From Pyrinomonadaceae bacterium (GTDB lineage Bacteria > Acidobacteriota > Blastocatellia > Pyrinomonadales > Pyrinomonadaceae): DNA of 58,828 bases. The stretch covers positions 1-58,828 of the forward strand of contig JAIBCC010000036.1 in the NCBI GenBank assembly GCA_019694395.1. Reading direction: 5' to 3'. The notes beneath the pieces were generated by a model. The model saw only the letters and a list, made by a program, of their open reading frames with translations. It was not told where the DNA came from and ran no database searches. The translations under genes were made by a program, and so were the position numbers. Shown one piece after another: positions 17,276 through 25,800 of this stretch. Every line of letters starts with the position of its first letter. Position 1 is the first letter of the stretch.

Positions 17276-18562
17276 TTAGCGTTTTTTCAAAATCTCCGCA
17301 AATTTCCAGACATCCAGAAACGAATTATAGAGCGGAACAGGCGCAACCCGAATCACATCAGGCTCGCGCCAATCTGCGATAACTCCTTTTTCGGAAATTG
17401 CTTTGAACAAAGATTTATCGGCATTTATGACTCGAATTGAAAGCTGGCAACCCCTGTCATTTGAATCTTTTGGCGTGATGATTTCGATTCTGTCGGTTTC
17501 GATTTGTTTTAATAAAAATTCAAGATAATTAGTTAGTTTAATGGATTTCTCACGCAAGTTTTTCATTCCGGCGGTGTGAAAAATTTCGAGACTGGCGCGT
17601 AAACTTGCCATTTGAAAGATCGGCGGATTTGATAATTGCCAACCTTCTGCGCCGCGCATTGGAACAAATTCATCTCCCATCAAAAAACGGGTTGTTTTAT
17701 CGTGTCCCCACCATCCGGCAAAACGCGGTAAATCAAAATTTGAGGCGTGATCTTCGTGGACAAAAATTCCGGCAATTCCGCCCGGACCCGAATTCAAATA
17801 TTTATACGAACACCAAGCCGCAAAATCTACGTTCCAATCATGCAAATTTAGCAAAAGATTTCCCGCCGCGTGTGCAAGGTCAAAGCCGACAACTGCACCG
17901 ACTTCATGACCAACTTTGGTAATTGCCTCAAAATCAAAGGCTTGTCCGGTATAGTAATTTACTCCACCGAGCAAAATCAATGCAATTTCATCACCGTTTT
18001 CACGAATGGTTTGCAAAATATCTTCGGTTCGCAAAGTCGTTTCGCCATTACGTGGAATTAATTCAATTAACCAATCCTCTGACTTGAGACCTGAGACTTG
18101 AGACTTGAGACTTTGATGAAATCGAATTTGGGATTGAACCGCATACTGATCAGAGGGAAACGCACCTTTTTCAATAACAATTTTAAAACGTTTTTTGGTC
18201 GGGCGATAAAATGAAACCATCAGCAGATGCAGATTGACGGTTAAAGAATTCATCACGACAACTTCAATTGGTTTTGCACCAACAATTTCCGCCATTTGTT
18301 CGGTTAAAAATTCGTGATACGGCATCCACGGATTTTTGGCGTGAAAATGCCCTTCGACTCCGAAAGTTTCCCAGTCTTTTAGTTCCTGCTCAATATAATT
18401 TCGCGTAGTTTTCGGCTGTAGTCCAAGCGAATTTCCTGTGAAATATAAAACATCTTTGCCGTTTGTCTGTTTGGGAATGAAAAATTGTTCGCGGAAATGG
18501 CGCAGCGAATCCTGTTCATCTAATTCTTTGGCAAAAGTTTCAGTAGCTTCAAAGTTTTGCAT
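17276..18562 (-). CDS. kynU: Kynureninase
   Basis: PLP enzyme of 428 residues cleaving kynurenine or 3-hydroxykynurenine to (3-hydroxy)anthranilate and alanine. Visible landmarks are FTGNSLGLQP (41-50), the phosphate-binding NSLT (105-108), FDLAHAAGN (227-235) with the PLP-pyridine Asp228, and WCSYKYLNSGPGG with the Schiff-base Lys254. Length is normal for the family. An unusual Ser/Lys/Gln stretch at about 151-163 is encoded by a heptamer repeat (18076-18110). ACMSD at 23917 and 3-hydroxyanthranilate dioxygenase at 30351 belong to the same catabolic route. The gene appears to be monocistronic. Confidence 0.96.
   Translation of the reverse strand: MQNFEATETFAKELDEQDSLRHFREQFFIPKQTNGKDVLYFTGNSLGLQPKTTRNYIEQELKDWETFGVEGHFHAKNPWMPYHEFLTEQMAEIVGAKPIEVVVMNSLTVNLHLLMVSFYRPTKKRFKIVIEKGAFPSDQYAVQSQIRFHQSLKSQVSGLKSEDWLIELIPRNGETTLRTEDILQTIRENGDEIALILLGGVNYYTGQAFDFEAITKVGHEVGAVVGFDLAHAAGNLLLNLHDWNVDFAAWCSYKYLNSGPGGIAGIFVHEDHASNFDLPRFAGWWGHDKTTRFLMGDEFVPMRGAEGWQLSNPPIFQMASLRASLEIFHTAGMKNLREKSIKLTNYLEFLLKQIETDRIEIITPKDSNDRGCQLSIRVINADKSLFKAISEKGVIADWREPDVIRVAPVPLYNSFLDVWKFAEILKKR
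18076..18110. repeat. Heptamer repeat (CTTGAGA)5 inside kynU
   Basis: Five consecutive 7-mers (CCTCTGA, CTTGAGA, CCTGAGA, CTTGAGA, CTTGAGA) lie within the kynureninase frame and encode the Ser/Lys-rich segment near residues 151-163. The reading frame is preserved on both sides. Confidence 0.8.
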
Positions 18563-18599
18563 AACTGTAAGTTTATTTGAAATGAATGGTTAAGCCAAA

Positions 18600-19043
18600 C
18601 TAAATATTTTTTTCCAACACAATTTTTATTTCATTCGATTCGTTACGTTGGAGTTCGATAATATCAAATCCGTGTTTAATATTAAGAATAAGCATCGGTT
18701 TAAAAGAATTTTTCGTTTTGGTTTGAATGATTTGAAAACCATTTTTTCTACACCATAAATGCTGACGATTCATCAATTCATTGGCGATTCCTTGTTTTCT
18801 AAATTCAGGATTAACTCCACCAAGCCAACTATAAAATCTGGCTTCATCAATTTGATAACCAAGTTTGAATCCAACGATTTCATCCTTGAAAAAAGCTAAC
18901 ACCGTGAATAATTTTTCAGCTGAATTTATTCTTTGAGTAAATTTTACTAAATCATTAGCCGGAAAAATCGTTTGGTAAAATCCTTTGATTTTTTCCCAAA
19001 TCTGATCGTTTGATTTTCCTTCAATTTCAACAAATTTGATCAT
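18600..19043 (-). CDS. GNAT family N-acetyltransferase
   Basis: 147 residues with the GNAT acetyl-CoA site GGVNPEFRKQGIANELM (about 75-91), the R/Q-x-x-G-x-G/A motif in slightly degenerate form. Preceding strands (LFTVLAFFKDEIVGFKLGY) fit motif D/A of the fold. The substrate is not predictable. Its start overlaps the stop of the upstream GNAT gene by one base (TAATG), implying translational coupling, so the two acetyltransferases probably form one transcript. Confidence 0.86.
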   Translation of the reverse strand: MIKFVEIEGKSNDQIWEKIKGFYQTIFPANDLVKFTQRINSAEKLFTVLAFFKDEIVGFKLGYQIDEARFYSWLGGVNPEFRKQGIANELMNRQHLWCRKNGFQIIQTKTKNSFKPMLILNIKHGFDIIELQRNESNEIKIVLEKNI

Positions 19044-19444
19044 TATTTTTGACGATTGAAAATAAACCCGTTTTCAACTTTTTCCATTCCGATTTTAGGA
19101 TAATATTCCATCGCATCGGGAACAGAAAGCAGTAAAACCATTGATTTTTCGCTGACGGCTTGACGAGTGAGTTCGACCAATTTTCTGCCGACTCCGGCTT
19201 TTTGAAAATCTTTTCTGACCGCCAGATCAGCCAAATAACAGCACCAGACAAAATCGGTAATGGAGCGGGAGATTCCGATCAATTCTTCGTTGATCCACGC
19301 ACTGATTACCAAAGTCGAATTGGCAAACATTTCGAAAATCCGAGACTCATCGTGAATCGGACGCGGAAGACCGCAATTACCATAAAGTTCAATAATTTGA
19401 GCAGTTTCAATTGGAGCGTTGATTTTATATCGAATTTCGGTCAT
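19043..19444 (-). CDS. GNAT family N-acetyltransferase
   Basis: 133 residues. The GNAT core is WCCYLADLAVRKDFQKAGVG followed by RKLVELTRQAV, with a canonical Q-K-A-G-V-G pyrophosphate loop near residues 81-86. The C-terminal MEYYPKIGMEKVENGF is the usual family ending. It resembles the YjcF/AAC-like single-domain enzymes; the substrate is unknown. It is the upstream member of a coupled pair of acetyltransferase genes. Confidence 0.87.
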   Translation of the reverse strand: MTEIRYKINAPIETAQIIELYGNCGLPRPIHDESRIFEMFANSTLVISAWINEELIGISRSITDFVWCCYLADLAVRKDFQKAGVGRKLVELTRQAVSEKSMVLLLSVPDAMEYYPKIGMEKVENGFIFNRQK

Positions 19445-19479
19445 TTAAATTGAATTTTAGCATTTTTAGGACATAAAAA

Positions 19480-19511
19480 AACTTCGTCGTCCCGAAATTC
19501 TTAACGAAGTT
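19480..19511 (-). terminator. Intrinsic terminator
   Basis: AACTTCGT (19480-19487) and ACGAAGTT (19504-19511) form an 8-bp stem. On the minus strand it is followed by a T run (complement of AAAAAA before 19480). It lies directly downstream of the gene ending at 19543 and separates it from the GNAT pair. Confidence 0.75.
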
Positions 19512-19542
19512 GTTTCTTTCAAAATTGATTATCTGAAATATT

Positions 19543-19899
19543 TTATCTTTTCAGTTTCAGGACAGCCGCAATTTTTTCTTTATCGCTCTCATGAGTTATT
19601 ATCTCTTTGCTTTTTACCTCTCGAAAACCTTCTCCGTTATGATCAACCCAAGCCAGTAAAAGACCGGGTTTAGCGTTAATAAAAGATAATTTCCTTCCTT
19701 TTTTATCTTCGGGAATCTTTGCCAGAATTTCTCTGATTGCTTGTGTTGCTTCCATCAATTGTTTGTCATGAAATACTGATTCCTCTGCCTCCAATAAATT
19801 AGCTAAAAAACAATCGTCTCCAACTAAATAACAACTTATTTCATTATCACAGATTCCATAACCACAGGTTCCATCTTCACAACCATTTTCTACTTCCAT
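19543..19899 (-). CDS. Small Cys-rich protein of unknown function
   Basis: 118 residues, soluble, no signal peptide. The first 30 residues hold five cysteines (GCEDGTCGYGICDNEISCYLVGDDC without its last Cys gives four within 15 residues), a spacing that might bind metal or form disulphides; the remainder is an ordinary alpha/beta region. AGGAG lies 7 nt before the ATG and a clear terminator follows the stop, so it is a complete single-gene unit. No family recognised. Confidence 0.7.
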   Translation of the reverse strand: MEVENGCEDGTCGYGICDNEISCYLVGDDCFLANLLEAEESVFHDKQLMEATQAIREILAKIPEDKKGRKLSFINAKPGLLLAWVDHNGEGFREVKSKEIITHESDKEKIAAVLKLKR

Positions 19900-19970
19900 A
19901 TTTAATCTCCTATTCTAATTTAAGGTTTAATTTGTAAAACATTTATATGTAGGAGATAAATATTCTTCAC

Positions 19971-22937
19971 TTATTTGAAATCGCTGATCATTAAAACATC
20001 AGAGGATTCATTCCCCCGTGAAAGAATAAAGCTTTGTCCGTCTCGGGCTAAATCGAATTTCCAAATTTGCCCGGACTCGAAAAAGGTTAATTGTTTGGGA
20101 GCACTGCCATCTATCGGCTGACTCCAAAGATTATCAGCCTGAGAGTTTTTATTTATATAAATTAGCGAGTTACCATCAGATGACCAATGAAAAAATCTTG
20201 TCTTAACGATTTCAGGGAAATCAAAAACTTTTATGGGTTTGCCGCCCTCAATTGAGACTATGGCGATTTTCTCTCTTTCATTAGGATTTGGAACATACAA
20301 ACAGGCAAAAGTCTTTCCATCCGGTGAAACAGCCGGATAATTGGATTCAAAATTAGTTAGTTGAATGGATTCCCCTGTTTCTAAACTCATTTTCCAAATG
20401 GTTGACAAATTTTTAGTATCTGTTTGTCGGTAAAATATCCATTTACCATCAAGAGAAAAAGTCGGATTGACTTCTTTCAAATCTGGAGTTTCTTTCAAAA
20501 CTTTTAAATCTATACCTTCTATATTTACCCGCCAAAGATCCAGACTTCCGGAGTTATCTGAGACAAAGACAATAAAATCATTGTTAGGTGAAGCCACTGG
20601 AAAATAGTTAGAGTTTTTATTGGAAATTAATGGATGATTGTCACTGCCGTCCTTATTCACAATCCATAATTCAAAGTGTCCAGACTTCCTTACGGTATAA
20701 ACAATTTTACCAACAGAAGTTTGGGTTATTCCGGAAATCCCTTCATCCTTACCTTCTTCAAAAGTAATCTTTTTAGCATTTTCAGTCTTTCCATTTGGAA
20801 CAGTCCAGATATTAAAAATCCTTTCATTTTTAATTGTGACCAAAGATTTATTGTCTGCTGTTAAAGATAAGTCAAGATAAGTATTGAGGTCATTTGTTAT
20901 TCTTTTGGTCTTGCCGTCAGGATAAGAAACAAACCAGATTTGAGAGAACTGAGTTTCTAAATCGCGCCCAGCTAAAATTAAACCGCTTCCATCAGCTAAA
21001 AACTTTAAACCATTAATCCGGACCCAAGGAAAATCTGAAATATTTTTTTCCGAATTATCTTCCAATGAGAATTCAGACAAACGAAATTTTGCGTCCTTAC
21101 CATAAATAACTGCCACTATTGCTTTTCCATCGGGTCTCCAGCTTATTTGAGCTGGCAAATATTCCAATTCGATGGTTGTTAATAGTTGAGGCGATTCACC
21201 TGTCATATTGGAAATCATTAATGACCTCTCAGAGATGAAATAAGCCAATTTCTGTCCATCCGGCGAAAAAGCAAAATAAGGTCCAATATTACTCAGTATT
21301 TTTTGCGGACTTCCTCCTAAAACCGGAATTTCATACAAATCATTAGCAGTGATATTCTTGCTTGAAGTGTAATAGATAGAATTACCATCAGGAGAAAATG
21401 ATAATCCATTATAATCGGCATCAGCCGGGGGAATAATTTCAGCTACCCCGCCATTACTGACCTGGCGCACCATCATTGCTTGTTTTCCATCGCTTTTCAA
21501 AACATACGCGATATATTTTCCGTCAGGGGAAATCGCCGTTACATCCGAACTGCGACCTTCGTAGGTGAGTTTGGACAGCCGCATATTTTGAAAAGGGTTT
21601 AACTCTTGTTTAGGCGAAATGATTTTTGTCCAACTCCAATAGCCGGCTGCCAATAAAAGCCCGAATCCAATTAGAGTTGTAATTGAAAAGGTTGACCTTT
21701 TTTTGAATTGATTAAATGTTCTACCGACCAAAGATTCTGCCGCTTCTTTGGTCTTTACAGAATCTTGTGCCGTAATTTTAGTTAAATTTGGATCAGTATC
21801 CCGATCAGTTTTAAGCTGGTCACTGATTTGAAACTCAAGCGGTTCGGTTTTCGGCGAGCTTTTTAATTTCTGCTGAAAATCCGTTAAAGCAGTCAACAAT
21901 TCAGCTGCTGTTTGAAAACGCTCATTTGGATTCTTTTGCAGACATTTTTCGGTAATTTTTGCAATATCTAAAGGGAGGTGCGGAGCAATTTGATTTAGAG
22001 CAGTCGGCTCTGATTTTAGAATTGAGGCAATTAAGTCGCTGGTCGTTTCACCATCAAAAGGAAGTTTTTTGGTCAAAAACTGATACAATAGAACACCAAA
22101 ACTCCAGATGTCGGTGCGTTTGTCAATTCCTTTGCCGCGTGTTTGTTCAGGCGACATATAATTGACCGTTCCCAAAATCATTCCTGAACGAGTGTGGATA
22201 GTTTCCAGAGTTTTTCCGTTCGGATCTACTTGCTGATTTCTTTTTTCAACCAGTTTTGCCAGCCCGAAATCCAAAACTTTAACGATTCCGTCATCGCGCA
22301 CCATCACATTATCAGGTTTTATGTCACGATGAATGATTCCGACCGTGTGGGCTGCCACTAATGCTTTGACTATTTGAATTAAAATGTCCGAAACCTGAGC
22401 TAAAGAAAGCGTTTTTTTGTTAATGATTTCAGTTAGAGTTAGCCCTTCGATGAATTCGCTGACGATAAAATTCATTCCATCAACTTCATCAACTTCGTGA
22501 ATGATGACGATATTCGGATGATTTAACGATGAAGCGGTTTTGGCTTCACGAATAAAACGTTTGAGGTTTTCACGGTTGTCGCCAAAATAATCGCTTAATA
22601 TTTTAACGGCGACCTTTCGTTCCAGACGCGTATCCTGAGCGAGAAAAACTTCGCCCATTCCGCCCTTTCCGATTTGCTTGATGATTTGATAATGTTTGAC
22701 GAAATCGCCGTTTCGCAGTCTTTTTGACTCATCGGCAAAATCTTCGGCAACTTCAACAACTGCCGGACTTTCTAAAAATAAATTTGCTTCGTTGTATGAA
22801 TCTAAAAGAGATTTGATTTCGCGCTCCAGATCTTTATCTCCGGCACATCGTTTGACAATGAAACGGGAACGTTCTGCGGCGGGTTCCCGCAAAGTTTCGG
22901 CAAAGACTTCTTTTACTTGTTGCCAGTTTTTATTCAT
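19971..22937 (-). CDS. Ser/Thr protein kinase with TolB-like propeller
   Basis: 988-residue membrane kinase. A short helical N-terminal domain (1-70) contains WQQVKEVF, typical of kinases linked to ECF sigma factors. The kinase domain (about 83-350) has the glycine loop GKGGMGEV (90-97), Lys112, HRD 203-205, DFG 223-225 and MSPEQ. One transmembrane helix lies at about 420-443 (LIGFGLLLAAGYWSW). The remaining 540 residues are TolB/WD40-like blades with repeated SPDGKxIxY, SFSPDGNSIYYTS and DLWRVNIEG, probably extracytoplasmic. The ECF sigma gene lies 118 bp upstream in the same direction. A bipartite promoter-like element sits between them, suggesting the kinase has its own start, perhaps driven by that sigma factor. 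Confidence 0.94.
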   Translation of the reverse strand: MNKNWQQVKEVFAETLREPAAERSRFIVKRCAGDKDLEREIKSLLDSYNEANLFLESPAVVEVAEDFADESKRLRNGDFVKHYQIIKQIGKGGMGEVFLAQDTRLERKVAVKILSDYFGDNRENLKRFIREAKTASSLNHPNIVIIHEVDEVDGMNFIVSEFIEGLTLTEIINKKTLSLAQVSDILIQIVKALVAAHTVGIIHRDIKPDNVMVRDDGIVKVLDFGLAKLVEKRNQQVDPNGKTLETIHTRSGMILGTVNYMSPEQTRGKGIDKRTDIWSFGVLLYQFLTKKLPFDGETTSDLIASILKSEPTALNQIAPHLPLDIAKITEKCLQKNPNERFQTAAELLTALTDFQQKLKSSPKTEPLEFQISDQLKTDRDTDPNLTKITAQDSVKTKEAAESLVGRTFNQFKKRSTFSITTLIGFGLLLAAGYWSWTKIISPKQELNPFQNMRLSKLTYEGRSSDVTAISPDGKYIAYVLKSDGKQAMMVRQVSNGGVAEIIPPADADYNGLSFSPDGNSIYYTSSKNITANDLYEIPVLGGSPQKILSNIGPYFAFSPDGQKLAYFISERSLMISNMTGESPQLLTTIELEYLPAQISWRPDGKAIVAVIYGKDAKFRLSEFSLEDNSEKNISDFPWVRINGLKFLADGSGLILAGRDLETQFSQIWFVSYPDGKTKRITNDLNTYLDLSLTADNKSLVTIKNERIFNIWTVPNGKTENAKKITFEEGKDEGISGITQTSVGKIVYTVRKSGHFELWIVNKDGSDNHPLISNKNSNYFPVASPNNDFIVFVSDNSGSLDLWRVNIEGIDLKVLKETPDLKEVNPTFSLDGKWIFYRQTDTKNLSTIWKMSLETGESIQLTNFESNYPAVSPDGKTFACLYVPNPNEREKIAIVSIEGGKPIKVFDFPEIVKTRFFHWSSDGNSLIYINKNSQADNLWSQPIDGSAPKQLTFFESGQIWKFDLARDGQSFILSRGNESSDVLMISDFK

Positions 22938-23019
22938 TGCATTTACCCTGAACGATTCTGGAAGAAACTAAAAAATTATTTGTGAAAATTTTGAGAAATT
23001 AATAATTCTCCATATAAAC

Positions 23020-23051
23020 TAACGCGACATTTATCAGGAAATCGTTCGGAA
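23020..23051 (-). promoter_or_regulatory. Putative ECF-type promoter before the kinase
   Basis: On the minus strand TTCCGAAC is followed by 15 bases and then GTCGCGTTA (with AAAT just before). The same layout, TTTCGGAC, 15 bases, GTCGCGTTA, occurs at 23683-23714 on the plus strand. The -35 GAAC and -10 GTC resemble general ECF promoters. The element ends 82 bp before the kinase ATG. Confidence 0.6.
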
Positions 23052-23055
23052 TTTG

Positions 23056-23616
23056 TTAACTCAATTCCCGATAAAGCCAGGCTTTTGCCAAAGCCCAATC
23101 CTGCGCGACAGTGGTTCGGGAAATTTTCAGGACTTCGGCTGTTTCTTCTAAACTGAGTCCGCTGAAATAGCGCAGTTCAACTACCCGAGCCTGTCTTTCA
23201 TCCATTTCTTCCAAGCGATTTAAGGCTTCATCCAATGCAACCAAATCAACATTTTGCTCTTTCTGAGAAATATTAATAGCTTCATCCAGCGGTAAAGTCT
23301 CGGCATTTCCGCCCCGCTTGTCACGATGCTTGGCGCGGGCGTGGTCAACTAAAATCCGCCTCATTAAATTAGCTGCAATAGCAAAAAAATGTGAACGGCT
23401 ATTAAAATGAGCTTCGCGCTGATTGATCAATTTTAAGTAGGTTTCGTGAATCAGAGCCGTCGCCTGCAAAGTGTGATTAGGATTTTCGTTGCGTAAATAG
23501 GCGTTAGCCTGTCGTCTCAGTTCTTCATAAACCAATGGCATTAAATCATCCAAAACTTCCGGTTTGCCGTTTGTCCATTCGTTTAATAATCGGGTAATGC
23601 TATGAGATTGTTCCAT
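23056..23616 (-). CDS. ECF-type RNA polymerase sigma factor
   Basis: 186 residues. The N-terminal part covers sigma region 2 (LMPLVYEELRRQANAYLR, ALIHETYLKLI, HFFAIAANLMRRILVDHARA). Region 4 (about 130-180) has ARVVELRYFSGLSLEETAEVL and the recognition helix ISRTTVAQDWALAKAWLYREL. This matches the sigma-Z-like ECF group (TIGR02999) common in Acidobacteria and Planctomycetes, usually beside a Hanks kinase, as here. In that group the kinase is thought to control the sigma factor in place of a classical anti-sigma; I see no anti-sigma gene. The sites flanking it at 23020 and 23683 may be its targets. Confidence 0.93.
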   Translation of the reverse strand: MEQSHSITRLLNEWTNGKPEVLDDLMPLVYEELRRQANAYLRNENPNHTLQATALIHETYLKLINQREAHFNSRSHFFAIAANLMRRILVDHARAKHRDKRGGNAETLPLDEAINISQKEQNVDLVALDEALNRLEEMDERQARVVELRYFSGLSLEETAEVLKISRTTVAQDWALAKAWLYRELS

Positions 23617-23682
23617 CTTCTTTTAAATTTCAAAAGCCTAAGATTTCGATAAGTGAAATTTTTCTGAAAAAAAATAAAAAAG

Positions 23683-23714
23683 TTTCGGACTATTTTCAAA
23701 CAAATGTCGCGTTA
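23683..23714 (+). promoter_or_regulatory. Putative ECF-type promoter, divergent copy
   Basis: TTTCGGAC at 23683-23690, 15 bases, then GTCGCGTTA at 23706-23714, preceded by AAAT. It is a two-block match with identical spacing to the element before the kinase. It points away from the sigma gene into a stretch with no protein gene but with an intrinsic terminator at 23827-23862. Confidence 0.6.
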
Positions 23715-23717
23715 TAT

Positions 23718-23862
23718 AAATGAGGGCGAAAAACCTAAACGCTTGTCCTTAAATTTATCATTTGCAGTCAAGTCGTCGGTGAATTTGCAGTGATAGTCCA
23801 GCACCCCCGCCCCTCACGCACTTTTTAAGGTGATTGTCTTTTTTGGACAGTCACCTTTTTTA
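23718..23862 (+). ncRNA. Candidate small RNA divergent from the ECF sigma gene
   Basis: About 145 nt between the putative ECF promoter at 23683-23714 and a strong plus-strand terminator. No plus-strand protein gene lies between or near, so the terminator needs a transcript. Visible parts are a repeated TTTGCAGT (23761-23768 and 23784-23791), a C-rich unpaired-looking segment CACCCCCGCCCCTCAC near 23803-23818 that could pair with purine-rich ribosome sites, and the terminator stem. A 10-codon ORF begins ATGAGGGCG at 23720, so a leaderless peptide is an alternative. No Rfam family recognised. Confidence 0.5.
23827..23862 (+). terminator. Intrinsic terminator
   Basis: AAGGTGATTGTC (23827-23838) pairs with GACAGTCACCTT (23846-23857) with one G-U pair and a 7-nt loop, followed by a T run. 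Read on the minus strand it has no T run, so it serves a plus-strand transcript. Confidence 0.85.
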
Positions 23863-23916
23863 TTCTAAATTTATACAGTTTTTTTTATTACATCAAACCG
23901 ATTGGTTAATTTATAC

Positions 23917-24927
23917 CTATTCAAAATCTCTCTTTTCCAGATTCAACCATTCTAAAGCCGATTGATGCAGCAATTTTGCTTTTGTTTCTATGTCAAAGTT
24001 TATTGATTCAATTAGACTTCCGGCAATTACTTCGCCCAATGGAAATGGATAATCCGTTCCCAGGGCTACTTTTTCCGCTCCAACTAATTTAATTAGATAA
24101 TTTAGCATATCGGCATCGTGGACCAACGAATCAAGCCAAAATTTGCCCAAATATTCACGCGGATTTTTATTGTTATCAATCGCGCAAAGATCGGGACGCA
24201 CCTTAAAACCGTGTTCGATTCTGCCCAAAGTGTAGGGAAATTCGCCGCCTCCGTGAGCGAAACAAATCCGTAAACTCGGGCATTTTTCCAAAGTTCCCGA
24301 AAAAATCAAACTGCAAATGGCGCGGGAAGTTTCGGCAGGCATTCCAACCAGCCACGGCAGCCAATATTTTTGCATATCTTTTTCGCCTGCCATTTCCCAC
24401 GGATGAACAAAAACTGCCAGCGAAAGTTCTTCACAGGCTTTGAAAAAATCTAAAAATTGCGGTTCGCCTAAATTTAATTGATTGACATTTGAACCGATTT
24501 GAACGCCAACCAAGCCGATTTTTTTACAACGCTCAAGTTCTTTAATCGCAAGACCGACATCTTGCATCGGAACTGTTCCAAGTCCGATAAATCTTTTCGG
24601 ATATTTTTCAACGATCTCAGCAATTCCGTCATTTAAAAATTTTGAAGTTTCTGCCCCATCTTCACTTTTCGTCCAATAATTGAACATCACGGGAACAGTC
24701 GAAAGAACCTGAACATTGAGGTTTTGTGCATCGCATTCTTCGATGCGTTTTTCGGGCGACCAGCAATTATCTTCGATTTCGCGGAAAAACTTTCCATCGT
24801 CTTTGAGCATTCGCGCACAGCAAGGTTTATGATGGTCAAGCGTGATAAATCCGCCGTAACCGAATTTTTCCTTCCAACGCGGAATATCTCTGGGCAAAAT
24901 ATGCGTGTGAATGTCAATTTTTAGCAT
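23917..24927 (-). CDS. 2-amino-3-carboxymuconate-6-semialdehyde decarboxylase (ACMSD)
   Basis: Amidohydrolase-fold zinc enzyme, 336 residues, decarboxylating the ring-opened product of 3-hydroxyanthranilate to 2-aminomuconate semialdehyde. Family landmarks are IDIHTHILPRDIPRW with zinc ligands His7 and His9, ENCWSPEKRIEECD, LSTVPVMFNYW, FVHPWEM (His175), YWLPWLVGMPAETSRAICS, FAHGGGEFPYTLGRIEHG (His225) and LGTDYPFPLGE (Asp292). These spacings agree with bacterial and animal ACMSD. It follows the dioxygenase step encoded at 30351 and the kynureninase step at 17276. The gene is single, with no cotranscribed neighbour. Confidence 0.96.
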   Translation of the reverse strand: MLKIDIHTHILPRDIPRWKEKFGYGGFITLDHHKPCCARMLKDDGKFFREIEDNCWSPEKRIEECDAQNLNVQVLSTVPVMFNYWTKSEDGAETSKFLNDGIAEIVEKYPKRFIGLGTVPMQDVGLAIKELERCKKIGLVGVQIGSNVNQLNLGEPQFLDFFKACEELSLAVFVHPWEMAGEKDMQKYWLPWLVGMPAETSRAICSLIFSGTLEKCPSLRICFAHGGGEFPYTLGRIEHGFKVRPDLCAIDNNKNPREYLGKFWLDSLVHDADMLNYLIKLVGAEKVALGTDYPFPLGEVIAGSLIESINFDIETKAKLLHQSALEWLNLEKRDFE

Positions 24928-25006
24928 TTGATTTTAAGTTGATAGAACTCACGATTTATTTTCAATCCGTTCGATAAAAATGTAAAATATTCAAGAGGTA
25001 AAAATT

Positions 25007-25627
25007 ATGTTGGAAGTTGCCGAAAAAAGAGTCTCAACTGTTCGTAAGAAGAAAATTTCCTTTGAGGAATTTCTGACCAAATTTGACGGCAAACACGCTG
25101 AATGGATTGACGGAGAAGTTGTTGAATTTATGTCCGCATCATACAAACACCAAGATTTAAGTGATTTTTTAGTTTCCGTTTTGAGAGTTTTTGTAGAAGA
25201 AAATGATTTAGGAGTAATTGTTACTGCTCCAATGACTATCAAGTTAAATGATAGAGGACGCGAACCTGATTTATTTTTTGTCGCCAAAAATCAGCTGGAA
25301 AATTTGAAAAAAAACTATTTTGATGGTGCGCCGGATTTAATTATTGAAATTATTTCGCCTGAAAGTCGCGGACGTGATCGCGGTGATAAGTTTTATGAAT
25401 ACGAAACCGCCGGAGTTCAAGAGTATTGGATCATTGATTACGAAAGGGAAAAAGTTGAGTTTTATAGTTTAGACAAAGACGGTTACTTTCAAATGGTTTA
25501 TGCAGATGAGAATAATATTTTTCACAGCAAAGTTTTGCCGAATTTACTATTGAAAGTTAGTTGGCTCTGGCAAGAAAAATTGCCAAACTTATTACAAGTG
25601 TTGAAAGAATGGAGTTTAATTAAATAG
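25007..25627 (+). CDS. Uma2 family endonuclease
   Basis: 206 residues of the Uma2/DUF820 restriction-endonuclease-like fold. Motifs are KHAEWIDGEVVEFM (about 29-42), REPDLFFV with Asp88, LIIEIISPESRGRDRGDKFYEYETAGVQEYWIID with Glu114 and Lys128, forming a PD-(D/E)xK-type site. The family is abundant in cyanobacteria and acidobacteria, often in many copies, and its biological role is unsettled. GAGG lies upstream of the ATG. The gene stands alone. Confidence 0.92.
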   Translation: MLEVAEKRVSTVRKKKISFEEFLTKFDGKHAEWIDGEVVEFMSASYKHQDLSDFLVSVLRVFVEENDLGVIVTAPMTIKLNDRGREPDLFFVAKNQLENLKKNYFDGAPDLIIEIISPESRGRDRGDKFYEYETAGVQEYWIIDYEREKVEFYSLDKDGYFQMVYADENNIFHSKVLPNLLLKVSWLWQEKLPNLLQVLKEWSLIK

Positions 25628-25800
25628 AAAATACCCCCGAAAACTAAAAATCTGAGATAAGTTCTCAACCGCTTTTACACAAAAAATAATCAAATTGACA
25701 CTGATTTTTTGTGCAACCAAAATTATTGACTCAGATTCTAACCTTTACTAGCATATTATTTTACGGTTTTTGCTGTTTAAAACCTACTCGCAAAAATAAA

